64,000 nucleotides of DNA from Sva-07 sp964651825. GTDB taxonomy: Bacteria > Actinomycetota > Acidimicrobiia > Acidimicrobiales > Ilumatobacteraceae. The translations under genes were made by a program, and so were the position numbers. The notes under the pieces are model-generated. The model ran no database searches. It had not been told where the DNA came from and worked only from the letters and a program-made list of their open reading frames with translations. The stretch lies in contig CAZYWK010000001.1 of the NCBI GenBank assembly GCA_964651825.1, forward strand, positions 1-64,000, in the 5' to 3' direction. Numbering within the stretch: the first letter of the stretch is position 1; every line of letters begins with the position of its first letter. Positions 42,799 to 52,039 of the stretch are shown here, piece after piece.

Positions 42799-44463
42799 AT
42801 GCTCACCGACGACGCGCCACGCCCGCAGGACGTCCAGGCGACGTTCTGCGCGACGCTCGTCGACGAGTGGATCGCCCTCGGCGTGAGCCACGCGGTGATC
42901 GCACCAGGTTCGCGATCGACTCCGATGGCGCTCGCGATCACCGATCGGCCCGAGCTCGCCGTCCATGTCGTGCACGACGAACGCGTCGCCGGCTTCGTCG
43001 CGCTCGGCCTGGGTCTGGGAGGCCGGCCGGCGCTTCTGCTGTGCACCAGCGGGACGGCAGCGGCGAACTTCTTTCCGGCAGTCGTCGAGGCCGGGCTGTC
43101 GGAGGCGCCGATGCTCGTGATCACCGCCGATCGCCCCGAGGAGCTGCGCGGCGTCGGCGCGCCACAGACGATCGACCAGACCGACCTGTACGGGCGCCAC
43201 GTCCGCTGGTCGCGCGACGCGGGCGTCGCCGACGACGCTGAGCGCAGCCTGTGGCGCGACCTTGCCCGCGACGCGTGGGCGAACGCGGTCGACGGTCCGG
43301 TGCAGCTCAACCTGCCGTTCCGCGAGCCGCTTCAAGGCATCGCTGCCGAGTTGCCGCCACCGATCGGAGCACCGCTGACCCTCCGCCAGGTCGGTCGGCC
43401 TCGGCTCGACCCGGTGCCGCCCGAGGTCGGTCGTGAGCGTGGGCTGATCCTCGCCGGTGGACGCAGTGGGGTAGCGGTCGAGCAGATCGACGCCCTCCGT
43501 GCCGCCACCGGTTGGCCGGTGATCGCCGACCCGATCTCCGGGGCGCGCTCGCTGCTCGACAGCATCTCCACGGCCGACGCGTTGCTTCGCCACGACACGT
43601 TTGCCGACACGCACCACCCGGACGTCATCGTTCGTGTCGGGCGACCCGCGAGCTCGAAGGTGCTCGCCCAGTGGGTGGTCTCTTCTGGTGCGGTGCTGAT
43701 CCAGATCGGCGGGCCCGGCGTCATCGATCCCGATCGCAACGTCACCGCTGTCTGCTCGATCGACGACGTCCTCGCCGCAGTCGCGAGCGACCCACATCGC
43801 GCCGACGTGTCGCGCAGCTGGCTCGACGATTGGAGCCGGGCCGACGAGCTGGCCGACCGGGCGATCGACGCCGAGCTGGCCAGCCACGACACGCTCACCG
43901 AGCCAACCGTGGCTCGCACGGTGGCATCTGCGCTCCCGCGCGGCGCGGTGCTCACCGTCGCCTCGTCGATGCCGGTCCGCGATCTCGAATGGTTCGGTGG
44001 CCGGGCTGCCACGGCGCACGCCAATCGGGGAGCGAACGGCATCGATGGCGTGTTGTCGACGGCGCTCGGGCGCGCCCTCGACAGGCGGACGTCGGTGGTC
44101 GTGGTCGGCGACATCGCGTTCGTCCACGACTCGAATGCGCTCGTGGGGCTGCCGGCCCGCGGCGCCGATCTGCGGATCGTGGTCGTCGACAACGACGGTG
44201 GCGGCATCTTCTCGTTCCTGCCCCAGGCCAACTCGCTCGACCTCGACCGCTTCGAGCAGCTGTTCGGTACGCCGCTCGGCACCGACGTGCTGGCGCTGGC
44301 CGCCGCCCATGGGGTCCCGACGGCGACGGCGACCACCGTCGCGGAGCTGAGGGCGCAGCTCGAGGCGCCCGGCCCGTGGGTCGTGCGTGTCCCGTCCGAC
44401 CGGGCCCGCAACGTCGAGGTCCACACAGCCCTCCACGCCGCCGTCATCGCTGCCCTCCAATAG
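42799..44463 (+). CDS. menD: MenD, SEPHCHC synthase (ThDP-dependent)
   Basis: 554 aa. MenD adds the 2-oxoglutarate-derived succinic semialdehyde-ThDP to isochorismate. Visible parts: HAVIAPGSRSTPMALA, HVVHDERVAGFVALGLG with the ThDP glutamate, TSGTAAANFFPAVVEA, GAPQTIDQTDLYG, HANRGANGIDGVLSTALG, and the ThDP motif VVGDIAFVHDSNAL to NDGGGIFSFLPQ. The TAG stop lies inside palindromic repeat copy 2. Start is leaderless-type. Convergent with menF. Confidence 0.94.
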   Translation: MLTDDAPRPQDVQATFCATLVDEWIALGVSHAVIAPGSRSTPMALAITDRPELAVHVVHDERVAGFVALGLGLGGRPALLLCTSGTAAANFFPAVVEAGLSEAPMLVITADRPEELRGVGAPQTIDQTDLYGRHVRWSRDAGVADDAERSLWRDLARDAWANAVDGPVQLNLPFREPLQGIAAELPPPIGAPLTLRQVGRPRLDPVPPEVGRERGLILAGGRSGVAVEQIDALRAATGWPVIADPISGARSLLDSISTADALLRHDTFADTHHPDVIVRVGRPASSKVLAQWVVSSGAVLIQIGGPGVIDPDRNVTAVCSIDDVLAAVASDPHRADVSRSWLDDWSRADELADRAIDAELASHDTLTEPTVARTVASALPRGAVLTVASSMPVRDLEWFGGRAATAHANRGANGIDGVLSTALGRALDRRTSVVVVGDIAFVHDSNALVGLPARGADLRIVVVDNDGGGIFSFLPQANSLDLDRFEQLFGTPLGTDVLALAAAHGVPTATATTVAELRAQLEAPGPWVVRVPSDRARNVEVHTALHAAVIAALQ

Positions 44464-44525
44464 TCGTTTGCGTCGGGATTCAGGTACGCCTGTCGGTGCT
44501 GAATCCCGACGCAAACGACTATTGG
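44457..44525. repeat. Palindromic repeat copy 2, containing the menD stop
   Basis: 69 bp. Perfect 27-bp arms begin CCAATAG, run through the core TCGTTTGCGTCGGGAT and end TCAG; the loop is 15 nt. The outer 7 bp differ from copy 1 (CCGGTCG) yet still pair perfectly. The left arm starts in the last two menD sense codons and supplies the TAG. It lies between the convergent menD and menF. Confidence 0.93.
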
Positions 44526-44532
44526 GGGCCGT

Positions 44533-45774
44533 TCAGGGGCGGATGATGGCGCTGAGCATGGCTTGGAACTTGGCTTGCGTCTCGGCCAGCTCGGCGAGCG
44601 GATCGCTGTCGGCGACGATCCCGCCACCGGCGACGAGCCGGGCCGACCGGCGATCGTCGGCGAGCTCGGCGCAACGGATGGCCACCGCCCACGTTCCGTT
44701 CCCGGCACCGTCGACCCAACCGACCGCGCCGCCGTATCGCCCGCGCTCGAACCCTTCCACCCGTTCGATCAGCTCGATCGCGGCCTCACGCGGATGGCCG
44801 CCGAGCGCCGGCGTGGGCGACAGCGCACGAACGAGCTCGACCACCGACGGGCCGGGTTGCGAGAGCCGCCCTTCCATGCGCGTGCCGAGGTGCTGGACGT
44901 TGGCGACGGTGACGATCGACGGCTCGGGCTCCCAGTCGAGGTAGCTCGACCACGGCAAGAGCGTGTCGTGCACGACGTCGATGACGACCCGGTGCTCGAT
45001 CTGGTTCTTGGTGCTGGCGATCAGCTCGGCGGCGATCCGCTCGTCGTTGGTCAGGTCGCCGGTGCGCGCCGCCGTGCCGGCGAGCGGGTGCGAGCGGACG
45101 ACGTCGCCCTCGACCTCGATGAGGAGTTCGGGCGACGCGCCGATGAGGCCGTCGACCGAGTACCGGTAGCTCGACCCGAAGCTGGCCCGCAGCCGGCGCA
45201 GCACCGCGTGGAGGTCGATCGGCCGGTCGGCGCGCACGACGATCGGTCGGGCGATCACGGCTTTGGTGAGGGCGCCGGCGCGGACGGCGTCGCGGGCCTG
45301 CTCGACGGCCTCCAGATAGTGCTCGACCGGCACCGCCGGCTCGATGGTGTACGACGCGGCCGACGGCACTGGCGCGACGACCTCGCTCGCCAACGTCGCG
45401 AGCTCGACCGCAGCTGCACGTAGCGCCCGCTCGGCGGCCGCACGGTCGGAGGCGACCACCGTGACGGTCGGCGTCTCGTCGGCCGACTTGCGGACGGTGA
45501 GGGCCGGAACGACGAGGTCAGCACCGGCGCCCGGGTGGAACGGGACGACACCGAGCGCGACCGGTCCGTGCGACGACGACACCGTGTCGTGGTCGATCTC
45601 TGCGAGGACGGTGGTGGCCTCGTCGACCGCGATCCTCGCTGCTTCGCCGCTCCCTGCGATCCCGATCCCGTCGCGTACGAACAACGTGCCGTCCCCCCGG
45701 GCCAGGTCGTTGAGGTCGATGGCACCCGCCACGTCGCCCAGCACGTCCGTCAAGGTCCGCGTGATCGCGTGCAT
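44533..45774 (-). CDS. menF: Isochorismate synthase (MenF/EntC type)
   Basis: 413 aa chorismate-binding enzyme. The C-terminal half carries the family motifs GALTKAVIARPI, LIGASPELLIEVEG, SHPLAGTAARTG, STKNQIEHRVVIDVV (Glu ligand), LSPTPALGGHPRE and ERGRYGGAVGWVD. It makes isochorismate for MenD. Its ATG overlaps the menG stop by one base (TGATG). Confidence 0.91.
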   Translation of the reverse strand: MHAITRTLTDVLGDVAGAIDLNDLARGDGTLFVRDGIGIAGSGEAARIAVDEATTVLAEIDHDTVSSSHGPVALGVVPFHPGAGADLVVPALTVRKSADETPTVTVVASDRAAAERALRAAAVELATLASEVVAPVPSAASYTIEPAVPVEHYLEAVEQARDAVRAGALTKAVIARPIVVRADRPIDLHAVLRRLRASFGSSYRYSVDGLIGASPELLIEVEGDVVRSHPLAGTAARTGDLTNDERIAAELIASTKNQIEHRVVIDVVHDTLLPWSSYLDWEPEPSIVTVANVQHLGTRMEGRLSQPGPSVVELVRALSPTPALGGHPREAAIELIERVEGFERGRYGGAVGWVDGAGNGTWAVAIRCAELADDRRSARLVAGGGIVADSDPLAELAETQAKFQAMLSAIIRP

Positions 45775-46547
45775 CAGTCGGGTGTTTTGCGCTCGTCGGA
45801 GCGGGTGGCGACCAGAAGTTGGGTCAGGCCGCCGGTGAGCTGGTTGTGCCGCACGGCGGCGAAGCCGGCAGCGGCGAGCGAACGGACCATGGCGTCGGGC
45901 GATGGCAGGTAGGCGACGCTCTTGGGGAGATACCGGTAGGCGGCGCCGTCGGACAGGAGCGCACCGATCTTCGGGACGACGTGGCCGAAGTACACACTGT
46001 TGCCGGCGCGCAGGATCGGGTTCGCAGGGGTGCTGACGTCGAGCAGGGCGATCCTGCCACCGGGCCGCACCACCCGGGCGAGCTCGGCGAAGAACGTCGG
46101 CAGGTCGGCGAGGTTGCGCAGCGCGAACCCGCATGTCACACCGTCGGCAGCACCGTCGGGCACCGGAAGGCGCAAGATGTCGCCCTGCACCCGTGGTGCG
46201 CCCGACCGGTCGGCGGCGAGCATCCCGTAGCTGAGATCGATCGAGATCGGCCGGAGCCCGGCTCGGGCGAGATCGATGCACAAGTCGCCGGTGCCGCTCG
46301 CGAGATCGAGTACGCGGCTACCGGGAGCGAGGGCCAGTTCGCGCACGGCGCGCCTGCGCCAGCGCACGTCGAGCCGCAAGGAGATGATTCGGTTCAGCCG
46401 GTCGTAGTTCGGCGCGATCGCATCGAACATATGACGCACGGCGTTGACCTTTTCGTCACCCTCGAGCAGCTCATCGGTGTCCCACTCGCGGCGACCAGCC
46501 GGACCCGTGGGGCCAGTCGTGCTCGGTGGAGCGTCGGGAGTCGTCAC
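45774..46547 (-). CDS. menG: MenG/UbiE demethylmenaquinone methyltransferase
   Basis: 257 aa SAM methyltransferase. FDAIAPNYDRLNRIISLRLD is the family N-terminal signature; VLDLASGTGDLCIDLA is motif I; GFALRNLADLPTFFAELARV and GGRIALLDVSTP follow. It performs the last menaquinone step. The start is GTG. TAGCCT lies 7 nt upstream, overlapping the end of the acyl-CoA synthetase gene. Confidence 0.93.
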   Translation of the reverse strand: MTTPDAPPSTTGPTGPAGRREWDTDELLEGDEKVNAVRHMFDAIAPNYDRLNRIISLRLDVRWRRRAVRELALAPGSRVLDLASGTGDLCIDLARAGLRPISIDLSYGMLAADRSGAPRVQGDILRLPVPDGAADGVTCGFALRNLADLPTFFAELARVVRPGGRIALLDVSTPANPILRAGNSVYFGHVVPKIGALLSDGAAYRYLPKSVAYLPSPDAMVRSLAAAGFAAVRHNQLTGGLTQLLVATRSDERKTPD

Positions 46548-46554
46548 GCGCCCG

Positions 46555-46560
46555 AGGCTA
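46555..46560 (-). promoter_or_regulatory. -10-like TAGCCT, 7 nt before menG
   Basis: Overlaps the last bases of the upstream acyl-CoA synthetase gene, so menG-menF may have their own internal start. Confidence 0.45.
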
Positions 46561-48192
46561 CGCCGAGGCCAGGGCGACCTGGCGGGCCCACCGGTAGTCG
46601 GCCTTGCCGCTCGGCGACCGCAACACCTCGTCGACGTAGACGATCGACTTCGGCAGCTTGTACCGGGCGATGTGCCGCTCGGCCTCGTGGCGCAGGCCGT
46701 CGTCGTCGACGTCGTACCCGTCGCGGACCCGGACGATCGCTACGACCTCGTTGCCCCAACGCTCGCTCGGCCGGCCGGCCACCACGCAGTCGTACACCCC
46801 CGGATGCGCCTTGATCGCCGCCTCGACCTCCTCGGCGAAGATCTTCTCGCCGCCCGAGTTGATCGTGACCGAGTCGCGGCCGTGCAGCTCGACGATGCCG
46901 CCGTCGAGCAGTTGGGCCCGGTCGCCCGGGACGGCGTAGCGGACGCCGTCGACGACCGGATAGGTGCGGGCGGTCTTGTCGGCGTCGCCGAGATAGCCGA
47001 GGGCGAGCCGGCCGGACTTGGCGAGCCAGCCGATCTCGTCGTCGCCCGGTCGGAGCACTCGGGAGAAGTCCTCCGACAGCACCACGTTGCCAGGTGCGAT
47101 CTCGAACGATCCGGTGGTGGCGCTGCCGCCGACCGACACGTTCGACACCTGGCCGCCTGCTTCCGACGACCCGAGCCCGTCGACGATCATCAGCGTCGGG
47201 AGGTGGCCGAGTAGCTCGACCTTCAGGTGCGCCGACAGCGCAGCGCCGCCCGACAGCAGCACGGTGAGGGACGACAGGTCGTAGGTGTTGCGATCGAGTT
47301 CGTCGAGCAGCGGCCGCGCGAACGCATCACCGACGATCAGCAGGAAGTTCAGGTGCTCGCGCTCGACGAGGGACCAGATGTCGACGGGATCGAGCCGTTC
47401 GGGGACCGACTGGACGAACACGGTGCCGCCGCCGAGCCACGTTCGAAAGCTCATCCAGTGACCGGCGCCATGCATGAACGGCGGTGCCAGGAGCGCTCGC
47501 AGCCCGGTGTTCGCCTGCTCGACGAACTCCTCGACCGAGGCAGCCGTCTTCGAGCCACCGAAGCACTCGACCATCGCGTCGCCGTTGCGCCACATGACGC
47601 CCTTCGGCATGCCGGTCGTACCGCCGGTGTAGAGCATGTACAGGTCGTCGGGGCTCCAGACGACCGGCGGCCGTTCGGGTGACGCCGCGGCCAGCGCGTC
47701 CTCGTACCAGACGGCACCGGGGAGCAACCCGTTGCCCGATGCGTCGGGCACCTGGAGGATCACCTCGAGCTTCGGGAGCGCCGGCAGTACCTCGGCCAGC
47801 GTGGGCGCGAACTGGGAGTGGACGAGCACCGCCCGCGCGTCGGAGTCGGCGAGCAAGTACCGGAGCTCCTCGGCGACGTAGCGGTAGTTGACGTTCAGCG
47901 AGCCGACCCGGGCCTTGAGCGAGCCGAGCATCGCTTCGAGGTACTCGTTGCCGTTGTGGAGGTAGATCGCCAGGTGGTCCTGGCCGCTCTCGTGGCCGGC
48001 CAACTGCGACCGCTCCGTGTGGCAACCGAGGCCCCGCCCGAGCAGGTGGTTGGCGAGGCGGTTCGTACGCGTCGCGACGTCGCTCCACGAGAGTCGGCGA
48101 TCACCGAAGACCAGACAGTCGGCGTCGGGCCGCGAGGCGGCGATCGCGTCGAAGACCTCGGCGAGGCTGAACTCGGGAACGGTCGAAGCCAC
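46558..48192 (-). CDS. Acyl-CoA synthetase (FadD-like, class I ANL)
   Basis: 544 aa. The AMP-binding loop is LYMLYTGGTTGMPKGVMWRN (~170-190). LLSGGAALSAHLK, GLGSSEAGGQ, YAVPGDRAQLLDGG, INSGGEKIFAEEVE and the catalytic Lys in SPSGKADYRWAR follow. It activates a carboxylic acid to acyl-CoA; chain-length is unknown. GTG 48192 is the start, 17 nt after the MaoC gene on the same strand, so hydratase and ligase are probably one transcript. Confidence 0.88.
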   Translation of the reverse strand: MASTVPEFSLAEVFDAIAASRPDADCLVFGDRRLSWSDVATRTNRLANHLLGRGLGCHTERSQLAGHESGQDHLAIYLHNGNEYLEAMLGSLKARVGSLNVNYRYVAEELRYLLADSDARAVLVHSQFAPTLAEVLPALPKLEVILQVPDASGNGLLPGAVWYEDALAAASPERPPVVWSPDDLYMLYTGGTTGMPKGVMWRNGDAMVECFGGSKTAASVEEFVEQANTGLRALLAPPFMHGAGHWMSFRTWLGGGTVFVQSVPERLDPVDIWSLVEREHLNFLLIVGDAFARPLLDELDRNTYDLSSLTVLLSGGAALSAHLKVELLGHLPTLMIVDGLGSSEAGGQVSNVSVGGSATTGSFEIAPGNVVLSEDFSRVLRPGDDEIGWLAKSGRLALGYLGDADKTARTYPVVDGVRYAVPGDRAQLLDGGIVELHGRDSVTINSGGEKIFAEEVEAAIKAHPGVYDCVVAGRPSERWGNEVVAIVRVRDGYDVDDDGLRHEAERHIARYKLPKSIVYVDEVLRSPSGKADYRWARQVALASA

Positions 48193-48209
48193 GAACGGAG
48201 CTGTCGACC

Positions 48210-48665
48210 TCAGACGTAGTAGCGGAAGATGACTTCCGCGACGCACGACGGCTTGGGCGCACCTTCGACCTCGAACGAGAACTCCAGGGTGACCTGGGCG
48301 CCGCCGGCGACGTCTTCGACCGAGAGCAGCTTCGCGCCGAGACGCAGGTTCGACCCGACCGGCACGGGTGAGGGGAAGCGCACCTTGCTGCAGCCGTAGT
48401 TGACGCCCATCGAGATGCCGCCGACGGCGAAGATCTGTGGCGAGAGCATCGGCCCGAGCGACAGCGTGAGGTACCCGTGGGCGATCGGGCCGCCGAACGG
48501 CCCGCTCTTGGCCCGCTCGACGTCGACGTGGATCCACTGGTGATCGCCGGTTGCGTCGGCGAACGTGTTCACCTGTTCCTGTGTGATCGTGGTGTACGGG
48601 GAGTAGCCGAGATGCTCGCCGACGAGTGTTTTCAACTCGTCGATGCCGTTGATCGTGCGGGTCAT
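48210..48665 (-). CDS. MaoC-family (R)-specific enoyl-CoA hydratase
   Basis: 151 aa hot-dog-fold protein. The hydratase motif FADATGDHQWIHVDVERA (Asp ~40, His ~45) is followed by GPFGGPIAHGYLTLSLGP. It hydrates trans-2-enoyl-CoA to the 3R-hydroxy form. It is transcribed with the acyl-CoA synthetase and divergent from era with 26 nt between starts. Confidence 0.9.
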   Translation of the reverse strand: MTRTINGIDELKTLVGEHLGYSPYTTITQEQVNTFADATGDHQWIHVDVERAKSGPFGGPIAHGYLTLSLGPMLSPQIFAVGGISMGVNYGCSKVRFPSPVPVGSNLRLGAKLLSVEDVAGGAQVTLEFSFEVEGAPKPSCVAEVIFRYYV

Positions 48666-48691
48666 GGGGGAGAGCTTGGCAAACTGAGTCG

Positions 48692-49552
48692 ATGAGCGAC
48701 GAAACGCACGACTTCCGTTCGGGCTTCGTTGCCTTCGTCGGCCGGCCGAACGTCGGCAAGTCGTCGCTCGTCAACGCGATCTGCGGACGCAAGGTGAGCA
48801 TCGTGTCCGACAAGCCGCAGACGACCCGTCACCGGATCATGGGCGTGCTCACCCGGCCGTCCGAGCAGATCGTCTTCGTCGACACCCCTGGACTGCACAA
48901 GCCGGTCTCGGCGCTCGGTGAACGGGTGAACGCCACCGCGCTGGGCAGCGTGGCCGACGTCGATGCGACCTGTCTGGTGCTCGACGCCACCGCCCCGTTC
49001 GGCAAGGGAGATCGCTGGGTGGCCGACAAGCTCCACCTGCCGGACTCGATCGTGATCGTCAACAAGACCGACGTCGCGAGCCGCAAGCAGGTCATGGCGA
49101 TGCTTCAGGCGGCGAGCTCGCTCGACGCCGCGGAGTACTTTCCGGTGTCGGCCCGCACCGGTGAAGGCGTCGGCGCGCTCGTCGATCATCTGGCCGCGCG
49201 GCTGCCCGTGGGGCCGAAGTACTTTCCCGACGGCGAGGTGTCCGATCTGCCGGAGGAGCGTTGGGTGGCCGAGCTCGTGCGCGAGCAGTTGTTGGCGGTC
49301 ACCCGTGACGAGCTCCCGTACTCGATCGCCACGCAGGTGACCGAGTGGGAATGGCCGCGCATCCGCGTCGACATCATCGTCGAGCGCGACAGCCAGAAGG
49401 GCATGGTGATCGGCAAGGGCGGCCAGATCCTCAAGCGCGCCGGCGAGCTCGCCCGCGCCGAACTCCCACCCGGCGTGTACCTGGAGCTTCGGGTCAAGGT
49501 CGACAAGGACTGGCAACGCCGACCCGAACGGGTGGAGCGGCTCGGCTACTGA
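48692..49552 (+). CDS. era: Era GTPase
   Basis: 286 aa ribosome-assembly GTPase binding 16S rRNA. G1 GRPNVGKSSL, switch I DKPQTTRHRIMGV, G3 DTPGLHKP, G4 NKTDV and G5 SARTGEG are present. The C-terminal KH domain contains MVIGKGGQILKRAGELAR. Normally neighbours phoH-ybeY, which here lie 11.6 kb upstream on the same strand. CAAACT lies 6 nt before the ATG, a weaker form of the leaderless box. Confidence 0.95.
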   Translation: MSDETHDFRSGFVAFVGRPNVGKSSLVNAICGRKVSIVSDKPQTTRHRIMGVLTRPSEQIVFVDTPGLHKPVSALGERVNATALGSVADVDATCLVLDATAPFGKGDRWVADKLHLPDSIVIVNKTDVASRKQVMAMLQAASSLDAAEYFPVSARTGEGVGALVDHLAARLPVGPKYFPDGEVSDLPEERWVAELVREQLLAVTRDELPYSIATQVTEWEWPRIRVDIIVERDSQKGMVIGKGGQILKRAGELARAELPPGVYLELRVKVDKDWQRRPERVERLGY

Positions 49553-49570
49553 GCGGCCAACGCGCGGGGT

Positions 49571-50350
49571 TCAGCCGGGAACGGTGGCGGTGGGTTCGGC
49601 AGGGACCGTCACGGCAGGGTCGACCGTCGACGCCGGCGGTGGCGGAGGCTCGGTCGTGGTCGTCGTCGTGGTCGTCGTGCCGGCCGCCGTCGACGACACG
49701 AGCAGGACGGTGTAGTCGTCGGCCGACACCGGCTCGCCGTCACCGCTGAGGAGGCCGTTGCCCTTGGTGACCCGCGTCGGCTCGCCGCCGATCGTGAACA
49801 GCACTGGCCCGTACCCTCGGAGGTTGCTCATCGTGAGGACGATCTGCCCGATGGCCTCCCGTTGGTCGCTCGCCGCGATCCCCGCGAAGATCTCGGGGTC
49901 GAGGTCGACCGTGACGATGCCGCCGGCCGTCGTGGCGGACGTGATCAGGCCGGGCTCGATCAGCGAGGTCAAGCCGGCGCTCGCTTCGTCCGGCAACGGG
50001 CCTTCCTCGAGACGGGTGACCAGCTCGTTGGCGACCGGATTGCGGGGCAGCAACCGGTCGACCGGTCGCAATCGGCCTCGGGACAGGAAGTAGATGCTGA
50101 CCAGCTCCTGCGGGTTGGTGGTCGTCGTCTCGAACAGCGTCGTCACGGGGACGAGCGGGATCGTGGTGGTCGTCGTGGTGGTCGACGTGCTCGTGGAGGT
50201 CTCGTCGAGGTCGAACAGGATCTCCTCGGAGGGGATCTCCCGGAAGCTGCTGTCGCCCGTCGGGATGCCGCACGCGGTGAGGAGCGCGCCCAAAGCCAGC
50301 GGCAGGCCGATCGCGACCGACGGCGCCCACCGCCCGGTCGAGCCGGTCAC
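49571..50350 (-). CDS. GerMN-domain lipoprotein (LpqB-like position)
   Basis: 259 aa. The signal peptide ends in the lipobox LLTAC (Cys ~27). Thr-rich linkers (STSTSTTTTTTT and TTTTTTTTTEPPPPP) flank a GerMN domain (~75-200: VSIYFLSRGRLRPVDRLL, NELVTRLEEGP, LISEA-type GIVTVDLDPEIF). GTG 50350 overlaps the stop of the histidine-kinase gene (GTGA). In Actinobacteria the MtrB kinase is followed by the lipoprotein LpqB, which also has a GerMN domain. This shorter protein occupies the same place. Confidence 0.83.
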   Translation of the reverse strand: MTGSTGRWAPSVAIGLPLALGALLTACGIPTGDSSFREIPSEEILFDLDETSTSTSTTTTTTTIPLVPVTTLFETTTTNPQELVSIYFLSRGRLRPVDRLLPRNPVANELVTRLEEGPLPDEASAGLTSLIEPGLITSATTAGGIVTVDLDPEIFAGIAASDQREAIGQIVLTMSNLRGYGPVLFTIGGEPTRVTKGNGLLSGDGEPVSADDYTVLLVSSTAAGTTTTTTTTTEPPPPPASTVDPAVTVPAEPTATVPG

Positions 50351-51762
50351 CGCCCGACCTCGCTCGGCAGTTCGACGACGAATCGTGCGCCGCCGCCCAC
50401 GCAGTCTTCGACCCATGCCCGGCCGCCCATCGCCGCGCTGTGCTCTGAGACCAGCGCGAGGCCGAGTCCGGTGCCGACGCGGCTGCGGGCCGCAGTGCCG
50501 CGGGCGAACCGTTCGAAGATGTGATCGCGCTCGCCCTGGGCGACACCGGGTCCGTCGTCCTCGACGGCGAGGCGGAAGCGGTTCGGCTCGACCTGGAAGA
50601 GCTCGATGCGCGTCGGTCCGTCGCCGTGTGTGTGAGCGTTGTCGAGCAGGTTGCCGAGGATACGTTCGAAGCGGACCTTGTCGATCGTCACCTCCGTGTC
50701 GAGGCGGCGGCCGACGTCGATCGGCACGCCGGCTGCGTTGTACCGGCTGGCGATGCGCTTGGTCAGCTCGACGATGTCGAGGCGTTCGACGTTCAGGTCG
50801 TGTGACCCGGCATCGAGGCGGGAGAGCTCGAGCAGGTCCATCACCATGTCGTCGAACCGCCGGACCTGGCTGACGACCACGTCGAGCGCCTGCTGGGTGC
50901 GTTCCGGGATGTCGTCTCGCCGCGCGTCGAGGACCTCCACGGCGGCGGTGAGGGCGGTGATCGGCGAGCGCAGCTCATGGCTCACGTCGGACGCGAAGCG
51001 CGCCTCTCGCTCGATTCTCGTCTGCACCGCGTCGGCCATCTCGTTGAACGAACCGGCGAGCCGGTCGAGGTCCGGGTCGGACTCGGGCGCCAACCGGGTG
51101 TCGAGCCCGCCGGACGCGATGTCCTCGGCGGCGTCGGCGACCTGGCTGAGCGGCCGCAGCAGGCGCCGGCTGGTGGCGAGGCCGAAGAGCGTGGCGAGCA
51201 GCAGCGTGCCGGCGGCGCCGAGCGTGAGTGCGGTGAGGATCGCGGTGAGCGTGCGTTCGGTGGACCGCAACGGGAACGCCTCGAAGTATCCGGTGTCGTG
51301 TTCGGCCACACCCACGCCGACGACGATGTAGTCGTTGCCCTTGATCGACGCGAACTCGAGCGCCGAGCGTCCGTTGGAGACCGTGTCGATCAGGCGCTGG
51401 GGGAGATCGGAGAGCGGGTGGGTGAGGTCGGTGCGGGCGATGTCGCCGTCATCGGGGGAGGCGAGGATGGCGAAGCCGCCGGACTCGGTGCGCAGGTCAT
51501 TGGTGATGAACTCCCCGACCAGTTCGGGATCGTTGGTCATCAGGTCGCGGATCTCGTTGGCGTTGGTGAACGCCTGGGTCTTGGCCGTGGAGATCCGCTC
51601 GTTGATCAGGTTGTTGCGGGCGAACCCGTAGGTGACTCCGATGAGCACGATCCCGGCGAGGAGGGCGATGAACGCGAAGAAGAGTGTGACGCGGGTACGC
51701 AGCCGGAGGGTCCGTCGGGTCGCCACGGGCGCCAGTGTGGCAGGCGGGGAGGGGTCGATCAT
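50347..51762 (-). CDS. Sensor histidine kinase, MtrB-like
   Basis: 471 aa. TM1 (VTLFFAFIALLAGIVLIGVTYG, ~25-46), an extracytoplasmic sensor of ~130 aa, TM2 (~185-208), HAMP (RRLLRPLSQVADAAEDIASGG), HisKA with SDVSHELRSPITAL (phospho-His), then HATPase N box LLDNAHTHG, G1 DDGPGVA and G2 GTGLGLALV. Followed by a coupled GerMN lipoprotein, and its presumed response regulator is divergent at 52040. The start MIDPSP at 51762 is chosen; the frame is open upstream without good sites. Confidence 0.88.
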   Translation of the reverse strand: MIDPSPPATLAPVATRRTLRLRTRVTLFFAFIALLAGIVLIGVTYGFARNNLINERISTAKTQAFTNANEIRDLMTNDPELVGEFITNDLRTESGGFAILASPDDGDIARTDLTHPLSDLPQRLIDTVSNGRSALEFASIKGNDYIVVGVGVAEHDTGYFEAFPLRSTERTLTAILTALTLGAAGTLLLATLFGLATSRRLLRPLSQVADAAEDIASGGLDTRLAPESDPDLDRLAGSFNEMADAVQTRIEREARFASDVSHELRSPITALTAAVEVLDARRDDIPERTQQALDVVVSQVRRFDDMVMDLLELSRLDAGSHDLNVERLDIVELTKRIASRYNAAGVPIDVGRRLDTEVTIDKVRFERILGNLLDNAHTHGDGPTRIELFQVEPNRFRLAVEDDGPGVAQGERDHIFERFARGTAARSRVGTGLGLALVSEHSAAMGGRAWVEDCVGGGARFVVELPSEVGR

Positions 51763-52039
51763 CCGCGGCAGCTCGAAGTCGGGGCGGCGGGACGCTCGGG
51801 GTTGCTCACGCGCTGCCGGTGAGGCACCAGGGGGAGGAAGGTACCTCACCGGGGCAGCGTGAACGATTCCTATGATGAAGCTGCTGTGTGACAGACCCAC
51901 GCGGTAATTGTGCGATTTCCGTAACAAATCGCGGTCGTATCAGCACCCTCCGTGGTCGTGCGAGTCTCGTGCGTCGCCGCGACGTCGTGGAGAGCTGGAT
52001 GGGGTGACCCCGTCCCGATGCGTCACAATGGGCGCACTC
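51763..52039. other. Divergent regulatory region between kinase and response regulator
   Basis: 277 nt with no convincing gene. It is AT-richer than its surroundings near 51865-51950. Two GTAA-type half sites (GGTAATTG and CCGTAACAA) lie ~17 nt apart near 51903-51927 and might be autoregulatory sites of an MtrA-like regulator. CACAAT lies 10 nt before the regulator ATG as a weak -10. Confidence 0.4.

Noticed and set aside
51903..51927. MtrA box before the response regulator
   Set aside because: Two GTAA half sites are present but the spacing and flanks do not clearly match known MtrA sites; kept only as a note on the region.
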